From the NCBI RefSeq assembly GCF_023158935.1, contig NZ_CP096120.1, forward strand, positions 186,001 through 250,000: a DNA stretch of 64,000 nt, written 5' to 3'. The notes under the pieces are model-generated. The model made no database searches, was not told where the DNA came from, and saw only the letters and a list, made by a program, of their open reading frames with translations. Positions 36,622-45,991 of this stretch are shown piece after piece (position 1 is the first letter of the stretch; every line of letters starts with the position of its first letter). Source of the DNA: Acinetobacter portensis (GTDB lineage Bacteria; Pseudomonadota; Gammaproteobacteria; Pseudomonadales; Moraxellaceae). The position numbers and the translations under genes are program-made.

Positions 36622-37638
36622 ATGAAAACTCAATTTAAAGCATTGTTTAGTGCTGCGCTTATTGCGGTGGGTGTGGCTTCAACATCGGTAGCTCAAGCGG
36701 CAGACAAAGAATTTTTAAATGTTTCATATGATGCGACTCGTGAATTTTATACAGAATTCAATCAGTCATATGGTGCATATTGGAAATCTAGAACTGGTCA
36801 AACTGTAAACTTCAAACAGTCTCACGGTGGTTCTGGTAAACAAGCGCGTTCTGTTGTAGATGGGTTGCAAGCAGATGTTGTGACTTTAGCCTTGGCAAAT
36901 GACATTGAAGAAATTGTGAAGTCAGGTCAAATTAAAGCAAATTGGCAAAAAGAATTCCCACATAACTCTGCACCATATACATCTACAATTGTATTTATGG
37001 TTCGAAAAGGCAATCCTAAAGGCATTAAAGACTGGAAAGACTTAACTAGGTCAGGTGTTGAAATTATTACACCAAACCCTAAAACAGGCGGTTTACCTCG
37101 TTGGGTTTATTTGTCTGCTTGGGGTTATGTACTTAAACAACCAGGTGGTAATGAAGCTCAAGCGAAAGATTTCGTGGGCAAAATGTACCACAATGTGAAA
37201 GTAATGGATTCTGCTGCTCGCGCATCTATGACGACATTTGCTGAACGTGGTATTGGTGATGTGCTTTTAACTTGGGAAAATGAAGCTTTAATTACGCAAA
37301 AAACTTTGGGTAATAATAAGTTTGATATCATTTATCCATCTATTTCAATTTTGACTGAGCCTTCAGTTGCTGTTGTGAACAGAAATGCAGATAAAAATGG
37401 TAATAAATGGTTAGCAAAAGGTTATATCAACTACTTGTATTCACCAATTGGTCAAAAAATGGCGGCGAAACATTTTTATCGCCCACGTAATGTAGAAGTG
37501 TTAGCGAAATACAAAACACAATTCCCAACTTTAAAAACATTCACAATTGATGAGGTTTTTGGTGGTTGGTCTAAAGCGCAACAAACACACTTTGTAAATG
37601 GTGGTGTGTTCGATCAAATTTATAATTCAAAACGCTAA
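36622..37638 (+). CDS. sbp: Sulfate ABC transporter substrate-binding protein, copy 2 (intact)
   Basis: 338 residues. The signal peptide (MKTQFKALFSAALIAVGVAS...) is cleaved after AQA before ADKEF. The mature domain binds sulfate or thiosulfate with main-chain contacts from loops such as [22 protein letters not shown] and ITPNPKTGG. The first loop holds a Ser/Gly stretch and the third is the family signature (PKTGG.PRW). It delivers sulfate to the CysTWA permease, which is not in this window. A long leader (36363-36621) with a terminator in its first part precedes it, so it likely has its own promoter. Confidence 0.92.
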   Translation: MKTQFKALFSAALIAVGVASTSVAQAADKEFLNVSYDATREFYTEFNQSYGAYWKSRTGQTVNFKQSHGGSGKQARSVVDGLQADVVTLALANDIEEIVKSGQIKANWQKEFPHNSAPYTSTIVFMVRKGNPKGIKDWKDLTRSGVEIITPNPKTGGLPRWVYLSAWGYVLKQPGGNEAQAKDFVGKMYHNVKVMDSAARASMTTFAERGIGDVLLTWENEALITQKTLGNNKFDIIYPSISILTEPSVAVVNRNADKNGNKWLAKGYINYLYSPIGQKMAAKHFYRPRNVEVLAKYKTQFPTLKTFTIDEVFGGWSKAQQTHFVNGGVFDQIYNSKR

Positions 37639-37940
37639 TTTTAATTTTAAATGAAGCAAAAGAAAAACCCGCATTATTGTGGGTTTTCTTTTATGTAGTC
37701 TTCGTAAAACTTAAATTTTGTTGTTTAACTTTAAATATAGAAATAAATATCTGAATGATATTGATATGAGGTTCATATCATTTTAAAAGCCTAAAAAAAT
37801 TATAATTTATTACGAATTATTAAATTTAAAACGGTTTTCTCTATGGAAAGTAATATTTAAGTACAAAAAGTCGTTTGGAGCTTTACCAAAACAAGGTAAT
37901 AATGTGAAGTTATATTTTTAGCAATTTCATTTGAATAATT
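37639..37940. other. Intergenic region upstream of rsmH
   Basis: 302 bp. It includes the sbp terminator and the presumed promoter of the division cluster. No mraZ gene is present between sbp and rsmH. Confidence 0.5.
37658..37692 (+). terminator. Terminator of sbp copy 2
   Basis: Arms AAAAGAAAAACCC and GGGTTTTCTTTT with loop GCATTATTGT. Confidence 0.8.
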
Positions 37941-38864
37941 ATGTCGCATATTTCTGTATTACTTCACGAAACTATTGATGCTTTGCTCGCTGAACGCAAT
38001 ACAGGTATTTATATTGATGGGACCTTTGGACGAGGTGGACATACTCGTTTATTACTTTCAAAGTTAGATGAAAATGCACGAGTTTATGCATTTGATAAAG
38101 ATCCTCAAGCACTTGCTGTTGCAGCAGAATTAGAAAAAGAAGATCCTCGATTTAAAATTATTCATGCAAGTTTTGCAGATTTAAAACAAGAGTTAGAGCA
38201 GCGTGAAATTGGTTTGGTTGATGGTGTAATGGCCGATTTGGGCGTGTCTTCTCCGCAACTTGACCAAGCGGAACGTGGCTTTAGTTTCATGAAAGATGGT
38301 CCACTCGATATGCGTATGGATAACTCTCAAGGACCAACTGCGGCAGAATGGTTGGTGAATATTGAAGAAGAAGCATTGGCAAATGTAATTTTTCAATATG
38401 GTGAAGAGCGTTATAGTCGTCGTATTGCTAAAGCAATTAAAAATGCAGGCTATATTGATACAACAGCAGAACTTGCTGAAATTGTAAAAGTTGCACATCC
38501 TAAATGGGAAAAAAATAAGCATGCTGCAACACGCACTTTCCAAGCCATACGTATTGCTATTAATAAAGAATTAGAAGATATTGAGGTTTTCTTGCCTCAA
38601 GCGATTGATGTCTTAAAAGAGAATGGGCGTTTGGCTGTAATTAGCTTCCATTCATTAGAAGACCGAATTATTAAACAGTTTATTCAAAAAGAATCGAGTT
38701 TAGCGGAAGATACGGGATGGGGTTATCCACAAGAACGAGAAGACACCCGTAAATTAAAGAAAATTTCACGTATTCGTGCAAGTGAAGAAGAGGTAAAAGC
38801 AAACCCTCGTTCACGCAGTGCTTGGCTACGTGTTGCAGAAAAATTAGCTTTAAAAGGCGAATAA
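37941..38864 (+). CDS. rsmH: 16S rRNA (cytosine-1402-N4)-methyltransferase RsmH
   Basis: 307 residues. It methylates the N4 of C1402 in 16S rRNA. SAM-binding motif GTFGRGGHTRLLL is at about 28-40. The substrate region LGVSSPQLDQAERGFSFMKDGPLDMRMD and the block RLAVISFHSLEDRIIKQF are characteristic. The C-terminal KKISRIRASEEEVKANPRSRSAWLR matches the family. Its stop overlaps the ftsL start by one base (TAATG). It opens the cell-wall cluster. Confidence 0.96.
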   Translation: MSHISVLLHETIDALLAERNTGIYIDGTFGRGGHTRLLLSKLDENARVYAFDKDPQALAVAAELEKEDPRFKIIHASFADLKQELEQREIGLVDGVMADLGVSSPQLDQAERGFSFMKDGPLDMRMDNSQGPTAAEWLVNIEEEALANVIFQYGEERYSRRIAKAIKNAGYIDTTAELAEIVKVAHPKWEKNKHAATRTFQAIRIAINKELEDIEVFLPQAIDVLKENGRLAVISFHSLEDRIIKQFIQKESSLAEDTGWGYPQEREDTRKLKKISRIRASEEEVKANPRSRSAWLRVAEKLALKGE

Positions 38865-39196
38865 TGAAAACTGAAGTTGTTGAAGAAAAGAGTGAAAACT
38901 TAGGCTTAAAACGTACAATTGCCTATGCTGTTTTACTGCTATTAGTGATGGGTAGTGCCATAATGGTGGTGCTACAGGTATTTCAATATCGTCATGATTA
39001 CCGTGAATTAAGCTCTTTTTACCGTGAACGTGATGATTTGAATGCAGAGTGGGGGCGTTTGTTGATTGAGCAACAAACCTTTGGCGCGACTGCACAAATT
39101 GGAACACGTGCGGTAACACAACTTCGTATGTATTCTCCGCCTGCAGCACAAACTGTTGTGATTTCTATACCGACTTCGACTGAAAATAAAAAATAG
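38864..39196 (+). CDS. ftsL: Cell division protein FtsL
   Basis: 110 residues from the ATG at 38864. A short cytoplasmic tail precedes one transmembrane segment (about 20-42, IAYAVLLLLVMGSAIMVVLQ), followed by a periplasmic leucine-zipper-like helix. The size, the topology and the position between rsmH and ftsI identify it, since FtsL sequences diverge strongly. It joins FtsB and FtsQ at the septum. An in-frame start at 38822 lies inside rsmH and is not favoured. Confidence 0.85.
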   Translation: MKTEVVEEKSENLGLKRTIAYAVLLLLVMGSAIMVVLQVFQYRHDYRELSSFYRERDDLNAEWGRLLIEQQTFGATAQIGTRAVTQLRMYSPPAAQTVVISIPTSTENKK

Positions 39197-39208
39197 GACT
39201 GGCTTTAA

Positions 39209-41032
39209 ATGGTAGATCCACGAAAAAGACAAACAGGTAAAAAACAACAATCTATTACCAGTCGAAATTCAGTAAGTATTGAAATGTGGCGCTTTTATTT
39301 AATGTGGGGCGTGGTTTTACTTTGCTTTGTTGCGCTTATAGGTCGCGCATTTTACGTACAAATTGTAAATCATGATTTTTTGCAAAATAAAGCAAATGCT
39401 AAAATTTTAAGAACAGAATCTATTAAAGCTATGCGTGGCGTGATTTACGACCGCCATGGTGTGCCTCTTGCAATTAGTACACCTGTAATGAAAATCGTAA
39501 TAGATCCGCGTGATTATTTTGAAGCAAAAAAATTATACGAAGATATTTCAGCAGAACTTATTAAAGATCCAACAAACAGAAAGCTTAAGCGTCAATTGCC
39601 AGATAGCAATTTAAATTTAGATGAACTAGCTGATGCTGTTGGAATGGATCGTGCTGAATTACGTAAAAAAATGAATGATCGTTCACGTTCACGTTATTTG
39701 GTACTCAAAAAAGAAGTACCACCGCAACAAGCAGACGTGATTTTAAAACGTGAATTTCAGGGCGTTTATACCGAGAAAAACTACAAGCGCTACTATCCAC
39801 AACCTCAGCCAAATGCGCAAATTATTGGTTTAACCAATAGTGAGGGTATGGGTATTGAAGGTTTAGAAATGCAACTAAATACACGTTTAGCAGGTGTAGA
39901 TGGTGAGCAACAAGTTATACGTGATAAGCGTGGTAATCGTGTAAAAGATCCTGAAATTATTAAAGAAGTTGAGGCGGGCGAAAATATTACTCTGAGTATC
40001 GATTCGCGTTTGCAATATATTATGTATCGTGAATTAACCGCGTCAGGTGTAGCCAATAATGCTCGTTCTGCAACGGCTATTACGGTAGATGTAAAAACGG
40101 GTGAAATTTTGGCAATGGCAAGTTGGCCATCTTATAACCCGAATGATAAAAATGGCTTAAATAATAAAGATGCGATGCGAAACCGTGGTGCTGTCGATTC
40201 ATTTGAACCAGGTTCAACCATGAAGCCTCTAACCGTAGCAATGGCATTAGAAAGTGGTAAATTTACAACAAATTCTGTCATTAATACTGCGCCAGGAACA
40301 ATGCGTGTAGGTAATCATACTATTCGAGATACGCATGATTATGGCTCGTTGACTTTAGGTGGCATTATCCAAAAGTCATCGAACGTGGGCGTTGCAAAAA
40401 TTGCGCTATCTTTACCCTATTCAACATTGCCAACTTTCTATAAGCGAGTAGGTTTTGGTGAACGCTCTGCTGTTAAGTTTCCGGGCGAAAGTGCAGGTTT
40501 AATTTTACCTAAAAATAAATGGAACGTATCTGAAGTTGCGACTATGGCTTATGGCTATAGTTTGAATGCTACAGTTCTTCAACTTGCAGATGCTTATGCG
40601 ATGATCGCAAATAAAGGGAAAAAAATGCCTTTGAGTTTATATAAACTTGAAGAGTTGCCGAAAGGTGAGCAAATGATTGACCCTAAAATTGCAGATCAAG
40701 TTTTACTGATGATGGAAGCTGTAACTTTGCCGGGTGGTACAGCACGTCAGGCAGATATTCCAGGCTATCGTGTAGCAGGTAAAACAGGTACAGCACATAA
40801 GTTACGTGCAGATCGTAAAGGCTACTCTCAGTCAGATTATCGTGCATTATTTGCGGGTGTTGCACCTGTGAGTGATCCACGTTTAGCGATGATTGTAGTC
40901 GTAGAAAATCCGAAAGGACAATATTATGGTGGCTTGGTTGCTGCTCCGGTTTTTGCACGCGTAATGCAAGAATCTTTACGTTTAATGAACGTACCTTTAG
41001 ATAAACCCCTAGATGCTCCCAAAGTTCAGTAA
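39209..41032 (+). CDS. ftsI: Peptidoglycan transpeptidase FtsI (PBP3)
   Basis: 607 residues. Septal class B penicillin-binding protein that crosslinks new peptidoglycan. Transmembrane segment at about 31-47. Catalytic Ser336 is in the SxxK motif (EPGSTMKP), the SxN motif is SSN (KSSNVGVAKIAL) and the KTG motif is in RVAGKTGTAHK. The N-terminal pedestal domain contains RGVIYDRHGVPLA. Target of beta-lactams such as aztreonam. Twelve bases separate it from ftsL. Confidence 0.96.
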   Translation: MVDPRKRQTGKKQQSITSRNSVSIEMWRFYLMWGVVLLCFVALIGRAFYVQIVNHDFLQNKANAKILRTESIKAMRGVIYDRHGVPLAISTPVMKIVIDPRDYFEAKKLYEDISAELIKDPTNRKLKRQLPDSNLNLDELADAVGMDRAELRKKMNDRSRSRYLVLKKEVPPQQADVILKREFQGVYTEKNYKRYYPQPQPNAQIIGLTNSEGMGIEGLEMQLNTRLAGVDGEQQVIRDKRGNRVKDPEIIKEVEAGENITLSIDSRLQYIMYRELTASGVANNARSATAITVDVKTGEILAMASWPSYNPNDKNGLNNKDAMRNRGAVDSFEPGSTMKPLTVAMALESGKFTTNSVINTAPGTMRVGNHTIRDTHDYGSLTLGGIIQKSSNVGVAKIALSLPYSTLPTFYKRVGFGERSAVKFPGESAGLILPKNKWNVSEVATMAYGYSLNATVLQLADAYAMIANKGKKMPLSLYKLEELPKGEQMIDPKIADQVLLMMEAVTLPGGTARQADIPGYRVAGKTGTAHKLRADRKGYSQSDYRALFAGVAPVSDPRLAMIVVVENPKGQYYGGLVAAPVFARVMQESLRLMNVPLDKPLDAPKVQ

Positions 41033-41043
41033 ACAGGTGATGA

Positions 41044-42540
41044 ATGTCGATTACATTTCAAGAATTATATAGCGTAGACCAACCCACTGAATGGATGACG
41101 CAACAATTTCAGGGTTTTAATCTCGATAGTCGCAAAGTGACAACAGGGCAAATATTCATTGCCCTGACTTCATTTTCACAGCCAGAAAAAACCATAGAGT
41201 TTGCGCAAAAAGCATTAAAGAATGGTGCGCTTGCTGTTATTTCTGAAACAGATTTAGGTTTAGAAAATGCCGTTGTTGTACCCAATGTACGTCACTTAAT
41301 GGGGCAGTGGCAAAAGCAATATTTACTTGCAACTCAACCCGTTTCATTGGCTAAAATTCTTGCGGTGACAGGTACAAATGGTAAAACAACCATTTCACGG
41401 TTAATTGCTGAATTATTGATGTTGCAAGGAAAAAAATGCGCAGTGATGGGCACAACGGGGAATGGTATTTTACCAAATCTTGAAGCCTCATCTCATACCA
41501 CATTAGATGCCTTGCATTTGCAAACCGCATTACATGAATATGCACAACAAGGTGCAGAATTTGCTGCAATTGAAGCAAGTTCACATGGTTTAGAGCAAGG
41601 TCGTTTAAACGGCTGTGATATTGAAATTGCTGCGTACAGTAATTTAAGTCGTGATCATTTGGATTATCACGGTACGCTTGAAGCTTATGCAGAGGCAAAG
41701 TCACGCTTATTTAAGTTTGAATCGCTTAAAGTTGCGATTATTAATATTGATGATGAATTTGCACCAATTATGTTAGATGCTGCAAAATCTAACAAAGCAC
41801 AACCGAAAATTTTAACCTACTCCACAAAGCAATTTGCTGATTATCAAGTTCAAGATATCCAATACAGTTTAAGTGGTGCAAACTTTAAACTTGTTACAGC
41901 ACAAGGCACATTTGACGTAAAAAGTCCGTTATTGGGACATTTTAATGTTGAAAACATTGTTGCGAGCTTAATTGCGGCAGAGCAAGCAGGTTTTGCATTG
42001 GCAGATTTAATTGCAGTTGCACCGCAGTTAAAAGGTGCTCCGGGTCGTATGCAAGTTATTCGTGATAATGATCGTTTATTTGTTGTGGATTATGCACATA
42101 CACCTGATGCTTTAATTCAAGTATTACAAACCCTTAAGCGCCATGTGTCAGCTCAGCTTTGGGCTGTATTTGGTTGCGGTGGTGATCGAGATCGTGGTAA
42201 GCGTCCACTTATGACTCAAGCTGCTCTCGATCATGCAGATGTTGTTTTAGTTACCTCAGACAACCCACGTACTGAAAATCCTGAACAGATTTTTGCCGAT
42301 ATGAAAGCAGGAATTCAGTTTGATCAACACATTGTTCATGAAATTCATGACCGCCGTGAAGCCATTAAATTTGCTGTAAAAAATGCAAAAGATGGCGATA
42401 TTGTGGTGATTGCAGGTAAAGGACACGAAAATTATCAAGAAATTGATGGGGTTCGTCATTGGTTTGATGATGTTGTTGAAGTTCAATCTGCAATTGATGC
42501 GCAACACCATAATTCAGATTCAGCATATCCAGCGCAATAG
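41044..42540 (+). CDS. murE: UDP-MurNAc-tripeptide synthetase MurE
   Basis: 498 residues. It adds meso-diaminopimelate to UDP-MurNAc-Ala-Glu. ATP loop TGTNGKTTISRL at about 118; the carbamoylated-Lys region and SSHGLEQGRL in the middle domain; C-terminal HTPDALIQVLQTL and the DAP-specific DNPRTENPEQI. The DNPR motif marks specificity for meso-DAP. It lies 11 bp after ftsI. Confidence 0.96.
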   Translation: MSITFQELYSVDQPTEWMTQQFQGFNLDSRKVTTGQIFIALTSFSQPEKTIEFAQKALKNGALAVISETDLGLENAVVVPNVRHLMGQWQKQYLLATQPVSLAKILAVTGTNGKTTISRLIAELLMLQGKKCAVMGTTGNGILPNLEASSHTTLDALHLQTALHEYAQQGAEFAAIEASSHGLEQGRLNGCDIEIAAYSNLSRDHLDYHGTLEAYAEAKSRLFKFESLKVAIINIDDEFAPIMLDAAKSNKAQPKILTYSTKQFADYQVQDIQYSLSGANFKLVTAQGTFDVKSPLLGHFNVENIVASLIAAEQAGFALADLIAVAPQLKGAPGRMQVIRDNDRLFVVDYAHTPDALIQVLQTLKRHVSAQLWAVFGCGGDRDRGKRPLMTQAALDHADVVLVTSDNPRTENPEQIFADMKAGIQFDQHIVHEIHDRREAIKFAVKNAKDGDIVVIAGKGHENYQEIDGVRHWFDDVVEVQSAIDAQHHNSDSAYPAQ

Positions 42541-42548
42541 GAAAGATT

Positions 42549-43958
42549 ATGCATACATCGACAACGAGTACTGTACCTTTAGAGCCGTGGACAGCACAAC
42601 AGTTAGAAGAAGCGACTCAAGGTCATTGGCATAACGATAAAGTACCGCAAGGTGAAATTAAACGTGTACTCACAGATTCACGTGATGCTGAAAAAGGTGA
42701 TGCCTTTTTAGCATTAAAAGGTGAGCGTTTTGATGCGCACGATTTTGTTACCAAAGTTGCAGAACAAGGCTGTGAAATTGCGATAGTAAGCCATCCTATA
42801 GATGCAGATATTTGCCAACTTGTAGTTGCAGATACACGTTTAGCGCTTGGTCATTTAGGTGCTTATCGTCGTGCTCAAAATTCGCAATTAAAAGTTATTG
42901 CTTTAACAGGTAGTAGCGGGAAAACCACGACAAAAGAAATGTTGGGTAGTATTTTATCTCGTATCGCACCGACTTTAATTACACGCGGAAACTTAAATAA
43001 TGATTTGGGTGTTTCCATGATGTTATTGGAGCTTCGTGCGGAACATCAATATGCAGTGATGGAATTGGGTGCAAGCCATCAAGGCGAAATTGATTACACA
43101 TCGAATTTAGTTCAGCCTCATGTTGCAGGTATTATTAATATTGGTACTGCACATTTAGGTGAATTTGGCGGACGAGATGGTATTTGTCGTGCCAAGTCCG
43201 AAATTTATGCGCATATCGCTCAAGACGGAACATCTATTATTCCTGCGGCAGATGATTTTGCAGATGATATTCGTAAAGCAGTACAAACAAAAAATACGCT
43301 AAGTTTTGGTTTGGGCGGTGATATTTTTGCAACAGATATCCAACTACAAGCGCAATCATCGACCTTTACTTTAAATACCCCTCAAGGTAATAGAACAATT
43401 CATTTGCCATTTGCAGGTGAGCATAATGTGCAAAATGCCACGGCTGCTACAACGTTTGCATTGTCTATTGGCATTACTTTAGAAGATATTGTAATTGGGT
43501 TAGAACAAGCGACTGGAGCAAAAGGTCGTTTAAACTTTATTCAACATAAACAGCATTTATTCATTGATGATACTTACAATGCAAATCCGACCTCTATGCG
43601 CGCTGCTGCTGAAGTGCTAGCACAGCAAGAAGGCGTAAGAGTGATGGTGGTTGGGGATATTGGTGAATTAGGTGCAACTGCGGCACAGCAGCATTACATG
43701 TTGGGGCGCGATTTAGCATCTACAAAAGGCGTTAACTTTGTGGTGGCTGTAGGTGAGTTTGCTCCTGCTTCACAAGAGGGTGCGCGTAGTACACAATATG
43801 GTAAAAAATTTCAGGCATTCTTGACTCAAGCGCAAGCATTGCCATTTTTAATTGGTTTAGTCGAAACACATCAGCCTCAGTCCATGAGTTTCCTGTTTAA
43901 GGGCTCTCGTTATACCCACATGGAAACGTTGATGGCTGACTTGATGGAGAAACTCTAA
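42549..43958 (+). CDS. murF: UDP-MurNAc-tripeptide:D-Ala-D-Ala ligase MurF
   Basis: 469 residues. It adds D-Ala-D-Ala to the UDP-MurNAc-tripeptide. ATP loop [14 protein letters not shown]; middle domain with [20 protein letters not shown] and [10 protein letters not shown]-terminal [10 protein letters not shown] and [14 protein letters not shown]. The start is the ATG at 42549 with GGAAAG upstream. The stop overlaps the mraY start in TAATG. Confidence 0.95.
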   Translation: MHTSTTSTVPLEPWTAQQLEEATQGHWHNDKVPQGEIKRVLTDSRDAEKGDAFLALKGERFDAHDFVTKVAEQGCEIAIVSHPIDADICQLVVADTRLALGHLGAYRRAQNSQLKVIALTGSSGKTTTKEMLGSILSRIAPTLITRGNLNNDLGVSMMLLELRAEHQYAVMELGASHQGEIDYTSNLVQPHVAGIINIGTAHLGEFGGRDGICRAKSEIYAHIAQDGTSIIPAADDFADDIRKAVQTKNTLSFGLGGDIFATDIQLQAQSSTFTLNTPQGNRTIHLPFAGEHNVQNATAATTFALSIGITLEDIVIGLEQATGAKGRLNFIQHKQHLFIDDTYNANPTSMRAAAEVLAQQEGVRVMVVGDIGELGATAAQQHYMLGRDLASTKGVNFVVAVGEFAPASQEGARSTQYGKKFQAFLTQAQALPFLIGLVETHQPQSMSFLFKGSRYTHMETLMADLMEKL

Positions 43959-45076
43959 TGCTGTTATGGCTATTTGAACAGCTTGCGGGCTACCACAGCT
44001 CATTCCAAGTTGTACGATATTTAACGTTACGTTCATTACTGAGCGTATTAACTGCGCTTACAATTGGACTTGTGCTTGGCCCAATCATGATTCGGAAGCT
44101 TCAAGCTTTGAAATATGGTCAAGCAGTGAGTTCATTTGCTCCAGAAAACCATGCGAAAAAAATGGGTACACCAACAATGGGTGGTGTACTAATTTTACTT
44201 TCTATCGGCATTTCAACTTTACTTTGGGCAGATTTATCTAACCCATATGTATGGATTGTGCTTGCTGTAATGGTGATTTTTGGTGCTGTTGGCTGGGCAG
44301 ATGACTGGATTAAAATTCGTTATAAAGACAATGCTGGTTTACCTGCGAAAAAGAAATTCTTTTGGACTTCAGTGGGTTCAATTGGTGCTGGTATTGCATT
44401 ATATGTGATTGCAAAACAGCAAGCAGATCCGAATGTTTCAGCCGATATGCTGGACATTTTGATTCCTTTCTTTAAAGAAATTAGCATTCCACTTTCACTG
44501 ATTCCATTTGGTATTGGCTTTATTGTTTTCACTTACTTTGTGATTAACGGTGCATCAAATGCGGTGAACTTAACAGACGGTTTAGATGGTCTTGCGATCA
44601 TGCCAATCGTGCTTGTTGCTGCTGGTTTAGGCGTGTTTGCATATTTATCTGGCGACGTTCGTTTTGCCAACTATCTGCATATTCCATATGTGAAATACAC
44701 ATCTGAACTTGTTGTTATTTGTGCAGCAATGATTGGTGCAGGCTTGGCATTTTTATGGTTTAACGCACATCCTGCTCAAATATTTATGGGTGATGTAGGT
44801 GCATTATCTTTAGGTGCGATGCTAGGTACAATTGCTGTAATGGTTCGTCAGGAACTCGTATTTGCTATTATGGCAGGTGTGTTTTTGGTAGAAGCAATTT
44901 CAGTATTCTTGCAAATTGGCTCATTAAGAATGCGGAATAAACGTGTATTTCTTATGGCACCATTGCATCACCATTATGAGAAAAAAGGATGGCGTGAAAC
45001 ACAAGTTGTTATTCGCTTCTGGATTATTACAATTATGCTAGTAGTTTTGGGCTTAATGACCTTAAAATTGCGTTAA
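43958..45076 (+). CDS. mraY: Phospho-MurNAc-pentapeptide translocase MraY
   Basis: 372 residues with ten hydrophobic segments. It forms lipid I from UDP-MurNAc-pentapeptide and undecaprenyl phosphate at the inner membrane. Conserved acidic sites [24 protein letters not shown] and [10 protein letters not shown]; the family signature [12 protein letters not shown] is near the C-terminus. It closes the six-gene cluster; murD, ftsW and murG do not follow. Confidence 0.97.
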   Translation: MLLWLFEQLAGYHSSFQVVRYLTLRSLLSVLTALTIGLVLGPIMIRKLQALKYGQAVSSFAPENHAKKMGTPTMGGVLILLSIGISTLLWADLSNPYVWIVLAVMVIFGAVGWADDWIKIRYKDNAGLPAKKKFFWTSVGSIGAGIALYVIAKQQADPNVSADMLDILIPFFKEISIPLSLIPFGIGFIVFTYFVINGASNAVNLTDGLDGLAIMPIVLVAAGLGVFAYLSGDVRFANYLHIPYVKYTSELVVICAAMIGAGLAFLWFNAHPAQIFMGDVGALSLGAMLGTIAVMVRQELVFAIMAGVFLVEAISVFLQIGSLRMRNKRVFLMAPLHHHYEKKGWRETQVVIRFWIITIMLVVLGLMTLKLR

Positions 45077-45090
45077 GCAAATTGCATAGA

Positions 45091-45116
45091 AAAGGTCGGC
45101 AATTGCCGGCTTTTTT
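45091..45116 (+). terminator. Terminator of the division cluster
   Basis: Arms GTCGGCAA and TTGCCGGC followed by six T. Transcription of the cluster should mostly stop before rlmA. Confidence 0.85.
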
Positions 45117-45140
45117 ATTGTGAAATTTTTGGAGAAAATG

Positions 45141-45944
45141 ATGAATCTACTAATGTGTCCTGTATGTCGAAAGGCGCTGAAGCTTACTGACAGAACTTGG
45201 CGCTGTGAGAGTAATCATAGTTATGATATGGCCAAGCAAGGCTATGTGAATTTACATGTTGTACAACATAAACATAGTAAAAATCCGGGCGATACACCTG
45301 AGTCTGTACAAGCGCGTCGTGCATTTTTAAGTGCAGGTTTTTATGCACCATTACAGCAAGCTGTAGTTAAAAAAATTCAAGAATTAGGTGCAGAGAATCT
45401 TCTTGATATTGGTTGTGGTGAAGGTTATTACACCAACGCAATGCAAGCTGAAGTGATACGATGTGTAGGCGTAGATATTGCAAAAAATGCAGTGCAAGTT
45501 GCAGCAAAGCTCAATAAAGATGTCGCCTGGATTGTAGGAACAGGCGCAACTTTACCTGTACTCGATGAATCTATCGACTTATGTACAAGTTTATTTAGCC
45601 CTATTCCAAAAGAAGAAATTCTGCGTGTTCTTAGACCGAATGCATATTTAATGGTGGTAACACCTGCAACAGAGCATTTATATGCAATGCGTGAGGCACT
45701 TTTTGAAGAAGTTAAACCACATGAATCGCATAAGTTTGTAGAGCAATTAGCGGATAGTTTTGAGCTTGTTGAAGAAACAGTGGTTGATGCACCTTTTGTA
45801 CTTGCTCAGCAAGATTTAAAAAATCTTATTGCGATGACGCCATATGCATATAAGGCGAAACCTGAACGTCGTCAGGCATTAGAACAATTAGAACAATTAG
45901 AACTTAAAGCTCAATTCCAAATATATGTATTTAAAAAGAAGTAA
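45141..45944 (+). CDS. rlmA: 23S rRNA (guanine-745-N1)-methyltransferase RlmA
   Basis: 267 residues from the ATG at 45141 (another ATG three bases before is equally possible; GGAG is at 45131-45134). An N-terminal zinc site, LLMCPVCRKALKLTDRTWRCESNHSYD, is followed by the methyltransferase fold with LLDIGCGEGYYTNAM as motif I. It methylates G745 (or its equivalent) in helix 35 of 23S rRNA. The opening around NLHVVQHKHSKNPGDTPESVQARRAFL matches RlmA well. Convergent with ponA. Confidence 0.88.
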   Translation: MNLLMCPVCRKALKLTDRTWRCESNHSYDMAKQGYVNLHVVQHKHSKNPGDTPESVQARRAFLSAGFYAPLQQAVVKKIQELGAENLLDIGCGEGYYTNAMQAEVIRCVGVDIAKNAVQVAAKLNKDVAWIVGTGATLPVLDESIDLCTSLFSPIPKEEILRVLRPNAYLMVVTPATEHLYAMREALFEEVKPHESHKFVEQLADSFELVEETVVDAPFVLAQQDLKNLIAMTPYAYKAKPERRQALEQLEQLELKAQFQIYVFKKK

Positions 45945-45954
45945 CTTAAACTAT

Positions 45955-45982
45955 AAAAAAGCCCTCAAATGAGGGCTTTTTT
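45955..45982. terminator. Bidirectional terminator rlmA/ponA
   Basis: 13-bp arms AAAAAAGCCCTCA and TGAGGGCTTTTTT between convergent genes. Confidence 0.9.
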
Positions 45983-45991
45983 AATTGAAGC

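Noticed and set aside
36622..37638. Possibility that the second sbp is a phosphate-binding protein
   Set aside because: The PKTGG and [12 protein letters not shown] blocks and overall length fit sulfate-binding proteins.
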